From: Anoxybacillus flavithermus
GTDB lineage: Bacteria; Bacillota; Bacilli; Bacillales; Anoxybacillaceae
Length of the DNA: 64,000 nucleotides
Direction: 5' to 3'
Assembly (NCBI RefSeq): GCF_002742685.1
Contig: NZ_PEDM01000007.1
Span: 27,216-91,215 of the forward strand
Shown here: positions 1-8,316 of the stretch, one piece after another
Numbering within the stretch: the stretch's first letter is position 1
Layout of the letters: every line of letters starts with the position of its first letter
The notes under the pieces: model-generated
What the model saw: the letters and a program-made list of their open reading frames with translations, nothing else
Database searches by the model: none
What the model was told of the DNA's origin: nothing
Position numbers and translations under genes: made by a program

Positions 1-2
1 TT

Positions 3-1328
3 ATTATTGGTTCAGCGTTATGTGGCATGGCGGATACGATGACACAGCTTATTATTTTCCGAGCCATTCAAGGCATTGGTGGCGGTATTATGATGCCAAT
101 GGCGATGATTGTTATCGGTGATTTGTTTACAGGAGCAGAGCGGGCAAAATGGCAAGGTGTGTTTGGTGGTGTATTTGGATTGGCATCTATTCTCGGTCCG
201 CAAGTCGGTGGATGGATTGTTGATTCGTTAAACTGGCGTTGGGTATTTTACATTAACCTTCCTGTCGGTATATTGGCAATTGTGCTCATTTCGATCGGCT
301 TGCATAATCATCGCGTGGCTGAGCGAGTAAAGCTTGATTTAGCTGGCATGTTTACGATGGTTGTGGCCGTTGTTTCGCTGTTGCTCGCTTTAACGTTTGG
401 TGGCGATAAATACGATTGGTTATCATGGCAAATCATTTCTTTACTAGCTAGCTCAGTCGTTTTCTTTAGTTTATTTGTATTCGTTGAGCGAAAAGCAGAA
501 GAACCGATTATGCCGATTCATTTATTAAAAAATAAAACGTTTGTTGTGCTCAATAGTGTCGGTTTTTTTATGTCTGTCGGCATGTTTGGAGCGATTATGT
601 TTGTCCCGCTCTTTATGCAAGGCATTATTGGCATGAGTCCATCTGAATCAGGAACGATGATGTTTCCGATGATGTTGGCGCTCATTATTGCAAGCATGAT
701 TGGTGGACGACTTGTACAAAAAATTGGCGTTCGTCCGCAAGTCATTGCTGGGATGGTGCTTGTTGCGCTTGGCTTTTTCTTATTGTCAACGATGGATGTC
801 CATACAAATAAATGGACGGCGATGTCATTTATGGCAACACTCGGTTTTGGATTAGGGTTTGTCAATCCGGTGATTACACTAGCGTTACAAGAAGTATTTC
901 CAAAATCGCAGCTCGGTATTGTGACATCATCGAGCCAGTTTTTCCGTCAAATTGGAGGAACGTTTGGGGCGACGTTGTTAGGAGCGATTATGAATCATCG
1001 TTCGAAAGATTTACTAGAAGCAAAATTTCTCCCGCTGTTAGAAAAATTACCAGCACAAGCGCATGCGATGATGGATTCGTTTAAACAACTCGTTGAATCG
1101 AATCCGCAAAGTGTATATTCGGTCATTTTAAATCCGGATACGTTAAAAAAAATTCCTGAACAAATGCAACAAATGTTTGTGCCTGTATTAAAACAAACGC
1201 TCGTGGATGCATTAAGCGATGTGTTTTTATATGGGTTAATCTTTGTTGGCATCGGTTTTATTTTTGCGATGTTTATCGGTCGTATTACGATTTCTCGTAC
1301 GCAGAATAAAACGGCTCCAATGGAATAA
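3..1328 (+). CDS. MFS drug/proton antiporter, DHA2 (EmrB/QacA) type, 5' truncated
   Basis: Membrane exporter of the 14-helix DHA2 family, which swaps protons for drugs or other small molecules. The reading frame is open from base 3 with no start codon in view, so the N-terminus lies left of the window; 441 residues are visible. The glycine-rich GIGGGIMMPMA stretch and the following GPQVGGW...WRWVFYINLPVG segment are the DHA2 motif C/D2 signature. Long hydrophobic helices continue to about residue 425, and a large extracytoplasmic loop (LPAQAHAMMDSF region) precedes the last helix, as in QacA-like proteins. The substrate cannot be told from sequence. A terminator follows at once. Confidence 0.88.
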   Translation: MIGSALCGMADTMTQLIIFRAIQGIGGGIMMPMAMIVIGDLFTGAERAKWQGVFGGVFGLASILGPQVGGWIVDSLNWRWVFYINLPVGILAIVLISIGLHNHRVAERVKLDLAGMFTMVVAVVSLLLALTFGGDKYDWLSWQIISLLASSVVFFSLFVFVERKAEEPIMPIHLLKNKTFVVLNSVGFFMSVGMFGAIMFVPLFMQGIIGMSPSESGTMMFPMMLALIIASMIGGRLVQKIGVRPQVIAGMVLVALGFFLLSTMDVHTNKWTAMSFMATLGFGLGFVNPVITLALQEVFPKSQLGIVTSSSQFFRQIGGTFGATLLGAIMNHRSKDLLEAKFLPLLEKLPAQAHAMMDSFKQLVESNPQSVYSVILNPDTLKKIPEQMQQMFVPVLKQTLVDALSDVFLYGLIFVGIGFIFAMFIGRITISRTQNKTAPME

Positions 1329-1332
1329 ATAT

Positions 1333-1370
1333 AAAAGCAAACGATCGCTAATGCGGTTGTTTGCTTTTTT
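1333..1370 (+). terminator. Rho-independent terminator after the MFS gene
   Basis: AAAGCAAAC pairs with GTTTGCTTT around a loop of about 15 bases, followed by a T-run. Confidence 0.75.
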
Positions 1371-1442
1371 CAGTTAAAAAAAGTGAAACGTTTGCACATG
1401 TAAAACGAAATTTTTTATGAAAAAGTGCAACTTCCTCTTTAA

Positions 1443-1497
1443 ACAAAGACGTTTGTATATTAACATGAAAGAGTAATAAAGATTGAAAGCGATTTAT
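1443..1497 (+). promoter_or_regulatory. Promoter region with cre-like operator of the alpha-glucosidase gene
   Basis: A dyad ACAAA-GACG-TTTGT lies at 1443-1456. A possible -10 TAATAA lies at 1474-1479, with a poorly spaced -35 candidate TTGTAT at 1453-1458. At 1483-1497 the sequence TTGAAAGCGATTTAT fits the CcpA/LacI-type cre consensus WTGNAARCGNWWWCA at 13 of 15 positions and lies between the putative start of transcription and the RBS. This suggests catabolite or LacI-type control; no binding is shown. Confidence 0.5.
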
Positions 1498-1523
1498 TTT
1501 AAGTGGATTGAGGAGGATTTTAC

Positions 1524-3188
1524 GTGAAAAGAGCTTGGTGGAAAGAAGCGATTGCATATCAAATATACCCAAGAAGTTTCATGGATTCAAACGGAGACGG
1601 CATCGGTGATTTACAAGGTATCATTCAAAAGCTCGATTATTTGAAAGACCTTGGAATCGATGTCATATGGATTTGTCCAATTTATAGATCGCCAAACGCA
1701 GATAATGGCTATGACATTAGCGACTATCAAGACATTATGGAGCAGTTTGGTACGATGGGAGATTTCGATCAGCTGCTTGAAGAAATTCATAAGCGCGACA
1801 TGAAGGTCATTTTAGATCTCGTCATTAACCATACGAGCGATGAGCATCCGTGGTTTATTGAGTCGCGTTCATCGCGAGACAACCCGAAACGCGATTGGTA
1901 TATTTGGCGCGATGGGAAAAACGGCAAAGAGCCAAACAACTGGGAAAGCATTTTTGGTGGTTCAGCTTGGGAGTATGATGAGGGAACCGATCAATATTAT
2001 TTGCATGTGTTTGCGACAAAGCAACCTGATTTAAATTGGGAAAATGAAGATGTTCGTCGCGCGTTATATGATATGATTAACTGGTGGCTCGATAAAGGCA
2101 TTGATGGCTTCCGTGTCGATGCGATTTCACACATTAAGAAAAAAGAAGGTCTCCCTGATTTACCAAATCCAAAAGGGCTTGATTATGTCCCTTCATTTGA
2201 CGGACATATGAATCAAGAAGGGATTATGGACTATCTTCGTGAGCTCAAAGCGCAAACGTTTGCGCGTTATGACATTATGACTGTTGGAGAAGCGAACGGA
2301 GTAACGGTAGAGGAAGCAGAGGATTGGGTTGGTGAAGAAAACGGCATTTTTAATATGATTTTTCAGTTTGAACATCTTGGACTTTGGCAAAAAGGAACAG
2401 ATGGCGGTGTTGATGTTCGTAAATTAAAACGTGTATTAACAAAATGGCAAAAAGGACTAGAAGGCGTCGGCTGGAATGCGCTATTCCTTGAAAATCATGA
2501 TCAACCGCGTTCGGTGTCGACATGGGGAAATGATGAACAATATCTTGTTGAAAGCGCCAAAGCGTTAGGGGCATTATATTTCCTTATGCAAGGGACGCCG
2601 TTTATTTATCAAGGACAAGAAATTGGCATGACGAACGTCCGATTTGAAACGATTGATGAATATGACGATGTCGCTATTAAAAATTATTATCGCATTGAGC
2701 GTAATAAAGGTCGTTCACATGAAGAAGTGATGCAATGGATTTGGAAAAACGGCCGTGATAATTCACGCACTCCGATGCAATGGTCCGATGAGGAAAACGC
2801 CGGATTTACGACAGGAACACCTTGGATTGGTGTGAATGAAAATTATAAACAAATTAATGTCAAAAAGCAGTTGAACGATCCGAACTCTGTGTTAAACTTT
2901 TATAAACGTATGATTCAACTCCGTAAACAACATGACGTATTCGTTTACGGAACATATGATTTAATATTAGAAAACCATAAAGCAATTTATGCGTATACGC
3001 GCACGTTAGGTGATGAAAAAGCGATCGTCATCGTGAATTTAACAGACCGAAAAACAATGTATCGTTACGATTCATTGAAATTAAATAGCGAGCAATTGGT
3101 GTTAGCAAATTACGATGTGAAACCGCATAAACATGCGACGCGCTTTACATTGCGTCCGTATGAAGCGCGCGTATATTTGGTGAAATAA
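1524..3188 (+). CDS. Alpha-glucosidase, GH13 (alpha-1,4-type)
   Basis: Cytoplasmic exo-acting glucosidase that releases glucose from maltose and short malto-oligosaccharides. It has 554 residues, normal for GH13 subfamily 31. The catalytic triad is visible: nucleophile Asp199 (GFRVDA), acid/base Glu256 (TVGEAN) and Asp326 (LENHDQPR), with the calcium-site-like DSNGDGIGD near residue 21. Ala200 after the nucleophile is the residue type seen in alpha-1,4-specific enzymes; alpha-1,6 enzymes have Val there. It resembles Geobacillus alpha-glucosidases more than the second paralogue at 44264. The GTG start is chosen because GAGGAGG at 1509-1515 is well spaced. It stands alone between terminators, so it is monocistronic. 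Confidence 0.93.
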   Translation: MKRAWWKEAIAYQIYPRSFMDSNGDGIGDLQGIIQKLDYLKDLGIDVIWICPIYRSPNADNGYDISDYQDIMEQFGTMGDFDQLLEEIHKRDMKVILDLVINHTSDEHPWFIESRSSRDNPKRDWYIWRDGKNGKEPNNWESIFGGSAWEYDEGTDQYYLHVFATKQPDLNWENEDVRRALYDMINWWLDKGIDGFRVDAISHIKKKEGLPDLPNPKGLDYVPSFDGHMNQEGIMDYLRELKAQTFARYDIMTVGEANGVTVEEAEDWVGEENGIFNMIFQFEHLGLWQKGTDGGVDVRKLKRVLTKWQKGLEGVGWNALFLENHDQPRSVSTWGNDEQYLVESAKALGALYFLMQGTPFIYQGQEIGMTNVRFETIDEYDDVAIKNYYRIERNKGRSHEEVMQWIWKNGRDNSRTPMQWSDEENAGFTTGTPWIGVNENYKQINVKKQLNDPNSVLNFYKRMIQLRKQHDVFVYGTYDLILENHKAIYAYTRTLGDEKAIVIVNLTDRKTMYRYDSLKLNSEQLVLANYDVKPHKHATRFTLRPYEARVYLVK

Positions 3189-3190
3189 TA

Positions 3191-3224
3191 AAATCCCCTT
3201 TTCCATATTGGAAAAGGGGATTTT
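3191..3224 (+). terminator. Strong hairpin after the alpha-glucosidase gene
   Basis: A 14-bp perfect stem (AAATCCCCTTTTCC and its complement) with loop ATATT, followed by T-rich sequence. Confidence 0.85.
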
Positions 3225-3310
3225 CACATTTTTTTTGCAATCATTTCATACTTTTCTCATTTCTTTTTCGTACATTCATGACAAGCATATATTTTTAAAG
3301 GGGGATCTTT

Positions 3311-3799
3311 GTGAAAAAAACTCGTGATTTGCATTTATGGATTGGACTCATTTGTTCAGTATTTTTACTTTTGGAAGCGGTGACAGGATTGTTGTTGACC
3401 GAGCGTTGGTTAATGGGCATGGGTGGACATTCGCATGGAGGTCATGAACATGCGCAGTTAAATATGATCGATGCGGTGAAAAAAGCGAGTGAATCGGGTG
3501 CGTTTTCAATGGATGAAGTTGGTGTCGTGATGAATCATGGAATGTATATGGTACGGTTAAACGATAAAGATGGGACGTTAGTGACGATTGCACCAGACGG
3601 TACAGTTGTGAAAAAAGAAGTAAATAAATTTGCCTCATTTGTGCGTGCTATTCACGTCGGAAAACTTGGTCTTTGGAATCGCCTTATGATCGATGCCGCT
3701 GCTATTTCAATTATTATTTTAACAGGGACGGGCATTTATTTATCTGTGAAAATTTTGCGGGCTCAAGCGAAAGCAAAACAACGAAAATCGGTGGCGTAA
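3311..3799 (+). CDS. PepSY-associated membrane protein
   Basis: A 162-residue protein with one helix at about residues 8-28 and another at about 128-150, enclosing an extracytoplasmic PepSY-like segment (about 50-120). The order KKTRDLHLWIG, helix, loop, IHVGKLG, helix matches PepSY_TM family proteins, small relatives of iron-uptake and reductase membrane subunits. A His-rich loop right after helix 1 (HSHGGHEH) could bind metal; that is inference. GTG start with AAAGGGGG about 7 bases upstream. Monocistronic, with a terminator behind it. Exact function unknown. Confidence 0.75.
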   Translation: MKKTRDLHLWIGLICSVFLLLEAVTGLLLTERWLMGMGGHSHGGHEHAQLNMIDAVKKASESGAFSMDEVGVVMNHGMYMVRLNDKDGTLVTIAPDGTVVKKEVNKFASFVRAIHVGKLGLWNRLMIDAAAISIIILTGTGIYLSVKILRAQAKAKQRKSVA

Positions 3800-3803
3800 A
3801 TTG

Positions 3804-3842
3804 AAAAGCACTTCGCATGAACGATTGATGCGAAGTGCTTTT
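3804..3842. terminator. Bidirectional terminator
   Basis: A 15-bp perfect stem (AAAAGCACTTCGCAT and its complement, loop of 9) between convergent genes. Its edge meets the stop codon of the minus-strand peptide gene. Confidence 0.85.
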
Positions 3843-3976
3843 TAACTAATTCGTTTCGTTGGTGTTTGTTGAATTTTCCCTGTTCCGTTACATAGTGAGC
3901 ATGTTTTATAAAGCGATAAACAAATTTTCATTTTCTTTTTTCCAAAGCACTTTGGGCAAATCGTTTTTAATGCCAT
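3842..3976 (-). CDS. 44-residue zinc-ribbon-like small protein
   Basis: A short gene below usual ORF cut-offs. The product starts MALKTICPKC and has two Cys-X2-Cys pairs (CPKC at 7-10 and CSLC at 26-29, the latter followed by NGTGK), the layout of a small zinc ribbon related to DnaJ-type CxxCxGxG motifs. GAGGTGATGACA upstream gives a good RBS, and the gene ends at the convergent terminator. A cre-like box sits in its promoter region. Function unknown; the intact RBS, box and terminator argue that it is real. Confidence 0.6.
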   Translation of the reverse strand: MALKTICPKCFGKKKMKICLSLYKTCSLCNGTGKIQQTPTKRIS

Positions 3977-3992
3977 TGTCATCACCTCATAA

Positions 3993-4007
3993 AGAAAGCG
4001 TTTTCAA
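3993..4007 (-). promoter_or_regulatory. cre-like operator upstream of the zinc-ribbon peptide
   Basis: Read on the minus strand, TTGAAAACGCTTTCT fits WTGNAARCGNWWWCA at 14 of 15 positions. It directly follows a TATAAT-like -10 on that strand, where a repressor would block initiation. Confidence 0.55.
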
Positions 4008-4087
4008 TTATAGTATACCCTGTTTTTGTGCAATGTGTGCACAATCATTTTGTCTATTTTTTAAACAGGTTGGCATGAGCCAACCTG

Positions 4088-5272
4088 TTACTTACGTGAA
4101 TGTACTTCATAAATGGCAAACTTCAAATAATCACCTTCATCAGCGGCAAGCAGTTTCGGATGGTCATACCCTGCACCGCTCCAATGAATTTGACGTAAAA
4201 TTTTCTTTGCATCAAACGCTGCTTCCGCAACCATCGCTTGAAACATATCCGGATGCACATGATACGAGCAGCTTGCCGTTACGAAAAAGCCGCCGTCTTT
4301 TACGAGCTTTAAGCCGTTTAAATTAATGTCTTTATAGCCAGCAAGCGCCTTTGGCACCGCATGAGCGGATTTTGCAAACGCTGGAGGATCAATAATGACG
4401 ACATCCCATTTTTTCCCCTCTTGTACACATTCGCGTAAGTAGTCAAACGCGTTCGCAACAACGAAATCCACATTTGTAAATCCGTTTAGCTCGGCGTTTT
4501 GTTTCGCTGTTTCAATCGCATGTTCAGAAATATCGACAGCGGTCACATGTTTTGCTCCGTATAAGCAGGCGTTTAACATAAATGAACCTGTATGCGTAAA
4601 ACAATCGAGTACAGTCGATTCGCTTGTAATAAGCGGTTTGATTGCAGCACGGTTTTGACGTTGATCGAAGAAAAATCCTGTTTTTTGCCCGTTTTCAATG
4701 TCGACAATGTATTTGACGCCGTTTTCTTCAATCTGTACGTTCGTATCGCACGTGCCGTACCAAAATCCTTTTTCTTGTTTTAGTCCTTCTAATTCGCGCA
4801 CGTGGACGTCGTTGCGCAAATAAATGGCTTTTGGTTGAAAGACGTCAAGAAGTGCTTGTAAAATCCATTCTTTTCTTTTTTCCATGCCGAGCGATAAAAT
4901 TTGCACAACGAGCACATCTTCGTACTTATCAACGATTAGCCCAGGTAAAAAATCGGCTTCGCCATAAACGGCGCGGCATGAACGAACCCCTGGAATCATA
5001 CGCTCGCGATACGCCCACGCTTGACGAATGCGGTTCATAAAAAATTGCGCGTTTAATTCATCGTTTGGATTTTGAGTCAGCACGCGCACGATCATTTGCG
5101 ATTTTGGATTAATATATCCTTTTGCTAAAAAGTGACGTTGGTGGTTATATACGTTGACGAAATCCCCCGGCTCAAAATCTCCTTCAATATAATCGATTTC
5201 GCTTTGAAACACCCACGGATGTCCAAGTTCGAGCCGCTTTTTTCTTTTTCGTTTCAAAAATACATTTGCCAT
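4088..5272 (-). CDS. Class I SAM-dependent rRNA methyltransferase, RlmI/YwbD-like
   Basis: Predicted to methylate a cytosine of 23S rRNA using S-adenosylmethionine. About residues 1-75 form a PUA-like RNA-binding domain (FLKRKRKKRLELGHPWVF). The C-terminal two thirds is a Rossmann methyltransferase with VLDCFTHTGSF (SAM motif I), the acidic VTAVDIS turn and the catalytic-region IDPPAFAKS. Its 394 residues match the RlmI/YwbD family. The ATG at 5272 is preferred over an in-frame GTG nine bases upstream because AGGAG is then eight bases away. An 11-bp inverted repeat at 4064-4089 overlaps the stop but has no T-run on this strand. Confidence 0.85.
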   Translation of the reverse strand: MANVFLKRKRKKRLELGHPWVFQSEIDYIEGDFEPGDFVNVYNHQRHFLAKGYINPKSQMIVRVLTQNPNDELNAQFFMNRIRQAWAYRERMIPGVRSCRAVYGEADFLPGLIVDKYEDVLVVQILSLGMEKRKEWILQALLDVFQPKAIYLRNDVHVRELEGLKQEKGFWYGTCDTNVQIEENGVKYIVDIENGQKTGFFFDQRQNRAAIKPLITSESTVLDCFTHTGSFMLNACLYGAKHVTAVDISEHAIETAKQNAELNGFTNVDFVVANAFDYLRECVQEGKKWDVVIIDPPAFAKSAHAVPKALAGYKDINLNGLKLVKDGGFFVTASCSYHVHPDMFQAMVAEAAFDAKKILRQIHWSGAGYDHPKLLAADEGDYLKFAIYEVHSRK

Positions 5273-5351
5273 ACATCCCACTCCTGACTATATATTCGCT
5301 ACTTTAGCATACAGGAAGAAAACGATGTGCGCAAATAATGGAGAAAAATAT

Positions 5352-5379
5352 TTGACAATTCAATGAAATATGCTAATAT
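5352..5379 (+). promoter_or_regulatory. SigA promoter of the thiamin operon
   Basis: Perfect -35 TTGACA (5352-5357), 16-base spacer, -10 TAATAT (5374-5379), ending about 30 bases before the TPP aptamer. Confidence 0.8.
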
Positions 5380-5407
5380 TAATGACAAAGTGAATGATGC
5401 CATTGCA

Positions 5408-5502
5408 TTCCACTAGGGGGGCCTTTAGATAGGCTGAGATCAAAGTGTGCCTTTGAGACCCTTAGAACCTGATCTGGATCATACCAGCGTAGGGAAGTGG
5501 AA
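5408..5502 (+). promoter_or_regulatory. TPP riboswitch (thi box)
   Basis: The conserved core is plain: GGCTGAGA near 5432, ACCC then AACCTGATCTGGATCATACC, and the 3' GGGAAGTGGA. Helix P1 forms from TTCCAC (5408-5413) and GTGGAA (5497-5502). The aptamer binds thiamin pyrophosphate and represses the operon. The P1 3' strand AAGTGG is also complementary to CCACTT in the downstream terminator stem, so an antiterminator can form when ligand is absent. Confidence 0.97.
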
Positions 5503-5542
5503 ACGGTGCGAAGTGTGTCTTTTATTAAATTCCATCGTTTAC

Positions 5543-5577
5543 AACCACTTTCTTTGCGCAAAAGAAAGTGGTTTTTT
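5543..5577 (+). terminator. Riboswitch-controlled terminator
   Basis: A 13-bp stem (AACCACTTTCTTT and its complement, loop GCGCA) followed by a T-run, between the aptamer and tenA. This makes transcription termination the expression platform. Confidence 0.93.
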
Positions 5578-5600
5578 ATTTTTCTTAAGGGGGAGAGGAA

Positions 5601-6296
5601 ATGTTGTTTTCAGAACAGTTGCGCAAAGCTGTCGATCCGATTTGGGAAGCGAGCTTTCATCATCCGTTTGTGAAAGAGCTCGGGGAAGGAACGCTTGATT
5701 TACGTTGTTTTCGCTATTATGTATTACAAGATTCATATTATTTGACACACTTTGCAAAAGTGCAAGCGCTTGGCGGGGCGATGGCTGACGATTTACAAAC
5801 GACCGCAAGCATGGCGAATCATGCGCAAAATACGTATGAAGCTGAGCTTCGTTTACATGAAACGTTTATGAAAGAGCTCGGCATTACAGAAGAAGAAAAG
5901 GCGTCGTTTGTTCCTGCCCCAACGGCGTATTCGTACACGTCCCACATGTATCGCGCGTCGTTTGCAGGACACTTTGGTGATGTATTAGCTGCTATTTTAC
6001 CGTGCTATTGGTTGTATTACGAAATTGGTGAGAGGTTAAAACATTGCAAGCCGAATCATCCAATTTATGCAAAATGGATTGAAGCGTACGGCTCCGATTG
6101 GTTCAGGCAGCTCGTCGAACAACAAATTGCGCGCTTAAATGACATCGCAAAAACAGCTAGCGAAAAAGATTTAGAGCGAATGAAGCAACACTTTTGGATC
6201 AGCAGCCAGTATGAATATTTATTTTGGGACATGGCGTATAAATTAGAACGTTGGCCAATTGAAGAGGAGGATGTTTATGCAAACGAAAGGGCTTAA
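5601..6296 (+). CDS. tenA: Aminopyrimidine aminohydrolase / thiaminase II TenA
   Basis: Hydrolyses aminomethyl-HMP, a breakdown product of thiamin, to the pyrimidine HMP for salvage. The 231-residue all-helical protein keeps the known active-site residues at the same numbers as B. subtilis TenA: Asp44 (LQDSYY), nucleophile Cys135 (LPCYW) and Glu205 (SQYEYLFWD). AGGGGGAGAGG supplies the RBS. It is the first gene after the TPP riboswitch and overlaps ykoE, so salvage, uptake and thiazole synthesis are made together. Confidence 0.96.
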   Translation: MLFSEQLRKAVDPIWEASFHHPFVKELGEGTLDLRCFRYYVLQDSYYLTHFAKVQALGGAMADDLQTTASMANHAQNTYEAELRLHETFMKELGITEEEKASFVPAPTAYSYTSHMYRASFAGHFGDVLAAILPCYWLYYEIGERLKHCKPNHPIYAKWIEAYGSDWFRQLVEQQIARLNDIAKTASEKDLERMKQHFWISSQYEYLFWDMAYKLERWPIEEEDVYANERA

Positions 6297-6861
6297 ATTA
6301 ACAGACGTATTAACGACCGTTGTGGTGGCGATTGTGTTTGGGATTGTGTATAAAGTGTGGGGACCGCTTTACTATGCAGTAAAACCGCTTGGACTTCATC
6401 TCGATCAGCTTATTTATGGCATGTGGTTTATTGCGGCAACCGTCGCCTATTTATTGATTCGTAAGCCAGGAGTGGCTTTGCTTGCGGAAGTTGCCGCTGC
6501 TTCAGGAGAATTTTTAGCTGGATCTGAGTGGGGACTTGAAGTGTTATTTTACGGTTTTGTGCAAGGATTGCTAGCTGAACTTGTGTTTGCGGCTTTCCGT
6601 TATAAACGTTTTGATGTAGCTGTTGTGTCGCTGGCAGCTGTTGGTTCAACAATTGCTTCATTAGTGCTTGATTTTTACAAAGGATATATCGATCAATTAG
6701 CATGGTGGAATTTAACGTTATTTATCGGTGCGCGTTTCGTTGGGGCGATCATCATTGCTGGTGTATTTGCTTATTCGCTTGTAAAAGCGCTCGAGGCGAC
6801 AGGTGTGACGCAACTGTTGCGCCCGACGACAAAAGAAGATTACGACTCGCTTGATAAATAG
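6277..6861 (+). CDS. ykoE: ECF transporter substrate-binding subunit YkoE
   Basis: Membrane S-component that binds thiamin or its pyrimidine precursor for the energy-coupling-factor importer made with the next two genes. It has 194 residues and about five or six hydrophobic helices (VVVAIVFGIVY, IAATVAYLL, FIGARFVGAIIIAGVF). The ATG at 6277 is chosen because GAGGAGG at 6264-6270 is then six bases away; an ATG at 6271 abuts it. It overlaps tenA by 20 bases. The family, in B. subtilis ykoFEDC, is assigned to HMP/thiamin uptake. YkoF, present in B. subtilis, is missing here. Confidence 0.88.
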   Translation: MQTKGLKLTDVLTTVVVAIVFGIVYKVWGPLYYAVKPLGLHLDQLIYGMWFIAATVAYLLIRKPGVALLAEVAAASGEFLAGSEWGLEVLFYGFVQGLLAELVFAAFRYKRFDVAVVSLAAVGSTIASLVLDFYKGYIDQLAWWNLTLFIGARFVGAIIIAGVFAYSLVKALEATGVTQLLRPTTKEDYDSLDK

Positions 6862-6873
6862 AAGGTGACATCG

Positions 6874-8316
6874 TTGATACACATTGAACAATTGCGGTTA
6901 AAGTTTCCGGGGGCGGAAAAACGGTTATTTACCGATGTATCGCTTTCGATTAAAAAAGGAGAAAAAGTGTTGCTTTTAGGTCCATCAGGGTGTGGAAAAT
7001 CGACGTTATTACAAGTGATGGCGGGCATTATTCCACGCTCGATCGATGTGCCGATGAAAGCAAAAGCGCTTCATATTCCAAAGCAAGTCGGCTATGTGTT
7101 TCAAGATCCGGATGCGCAGTTTTGCATGCCGTACGTCGATGAAGAAATGGCGTTTGTCCTTGAAAATCTCGGTGTGCCACGTGCGGAGATGAAAGAAAAA
7201 ATCGAGCGCGTTCTTCAACGCGTACGCCTTCGTCTTCCGCACGTTCATGTGCCGATTCAAACGTTATCGGGAGGAATGAAACAGCGGTTAGCGATTGCCT
7301 CTGTCTTGGCGCTTGACCCGGATGTGTTATTTTTAGATGAACCGACAGCGCTTCTCGATGAAGAAGGAACAAAAGCAGTATGGGAAACGTTAAAAGAAGT
7401 AGCGGACGACCGAACAGTTGTTATCGTTGAGCATAAAATTGATCACATTCTCGATTTTGTTGAGCGCATCATTTTATTTAATGAACATGGTGAGATCATC
7501 GCTGACGGATCAACGAATGAAATTTTTTCAACGTATCGTTCGTTTATTACTGAACAAGGGATTTGGCATCCAGACGTGTGGAAGGCGTATGAAAAGCCAA
7601 AAACAGCGCAACAACCGTATGAAGAGGGAGACGTTCTTTTACATGTGCAATCGCTCCGCGGCTTTCGACAAAAAGAAGAAAAAATAGCGGTCGACGAGTT
7701 AACGATTTATGCAGGTGAATGGATTGCCATTACAGGGGAAAATGGTGCAGGAAAAAGCACGTTGCTGCAAAGCTTCATGAAGTTAATTCGAACAGAAGGC
7801 GATATGTATTGGCGAGGAGAGCTAGTAAAAAATGATGGGGTATTATACGACAACATCGCTTTTGTATTTCAAAATCCAGAGTTTCAATTTGTTACAAATC
7901 GTGTAGATGATGAGCTAGCTTATTGTTTACGTCTTGAAAAACGCTCGGAATATGAAATAGAAGAGGAAGTAGAGAGGTTGCTTAGGCGGTTTCATTTAAG
8001 CGCCCAACGGCATTTGCATCCGTATCAATTGTCGATGGGGCAAAAAAGGCGGTTAAGTGTTGCCGCTTCAGTAACGGAGCGTCATCGCATATTGCTTCTT
8101 GATGAACCGACGTTTGGGCAAGATGCAAAAAATACGTTTGCGTTGCTCGAATGGCTTGAAGCGTATCGGCAACAAGGAAAGACGATTGTCATGGTGACGC
8201 ACGATGAGCACATCGTGTCGGAATTTGCGACGAGAAGATGGGGCATTGAAAACGGAAAGCTTGTCGCGGATGAAATAATTGCACCACGGATGCTTGTGCG
8301 AGGTGGAATGAGATGA
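6874..8316 (+). CDS. ykoD: ECF transporter duplicated ATPase YkoD
   Basis: A 480-residue fusion of two ABC ATPase domains driving the thiamin-precursor importer. First domain: Walker A GPSGCGKS (about 36-43), signature LSGGMKQR, Walker B VLFLDEP. Second domain: Walker A GENGAGKS, signature LSMGQKRR (a variant of LSGGQ), Walker B ILLLDEP. The TTG at 6874 is preferred to a GTG at 6865 because GAAGGTGA ends five bases before it. ykoC starts four bases inside its end. Confidence 0.9.
   Translation: MIHIEQLRLKFPGAEKRLFTDVSLSIKKGEKVLLLGPSGCGKSTLLQVMAGIIPRSIDVPMKAKALHIPKQVGYVFQDPDAQFCMPYVDEEMAFVLENLGVPRAEMKEKIERVLQRVRLRLPHVHVPIQTLSGGMKQRLAIASVLALDPDVLFLDEPTALLDEEGTKAVWETLKEVADDRTVVIVEHKIDHILDFVERIILFNEHGEIIADGSTNEIFSTYRSFITEQGIWHPDVWKAYEKPKTAQQPYEEGDVLLHVQSLRGFRQKEEKIAVDELTIYAGEWIAITGENGAGKSTLLQSFMKLIRTEGDMYWRGELVKNDGVLYDNIAFVFQNPEFQFVTNRVDDELAYCLRLEKRSEYEIEEEVERLLRRFHLSAQRHLHPYQLSMGQKRRLSVAASVTERHRILLLDEPTFGQDAKNTFALLEWLEAYRQQGKTIVMVTHDEHIVSEFATRRWGIENGKLVADEIIAPRMLVRGGMR

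Noticed and set aside
4064..4089. 11-bp inverted repeat as terminator of the rRNA methyltransferase gene
   Set aside because: The stem is good, but the minus strand continues with an A-run, not a T-run, so I did not call it a terminator.
3859..4326. 155-codon plus-strand frame across the end of the rRNA methyltransferase
   Set aside because: Antisense to the zinc-ribbon peptide and to conserved methyltransferase codons; no RBS.
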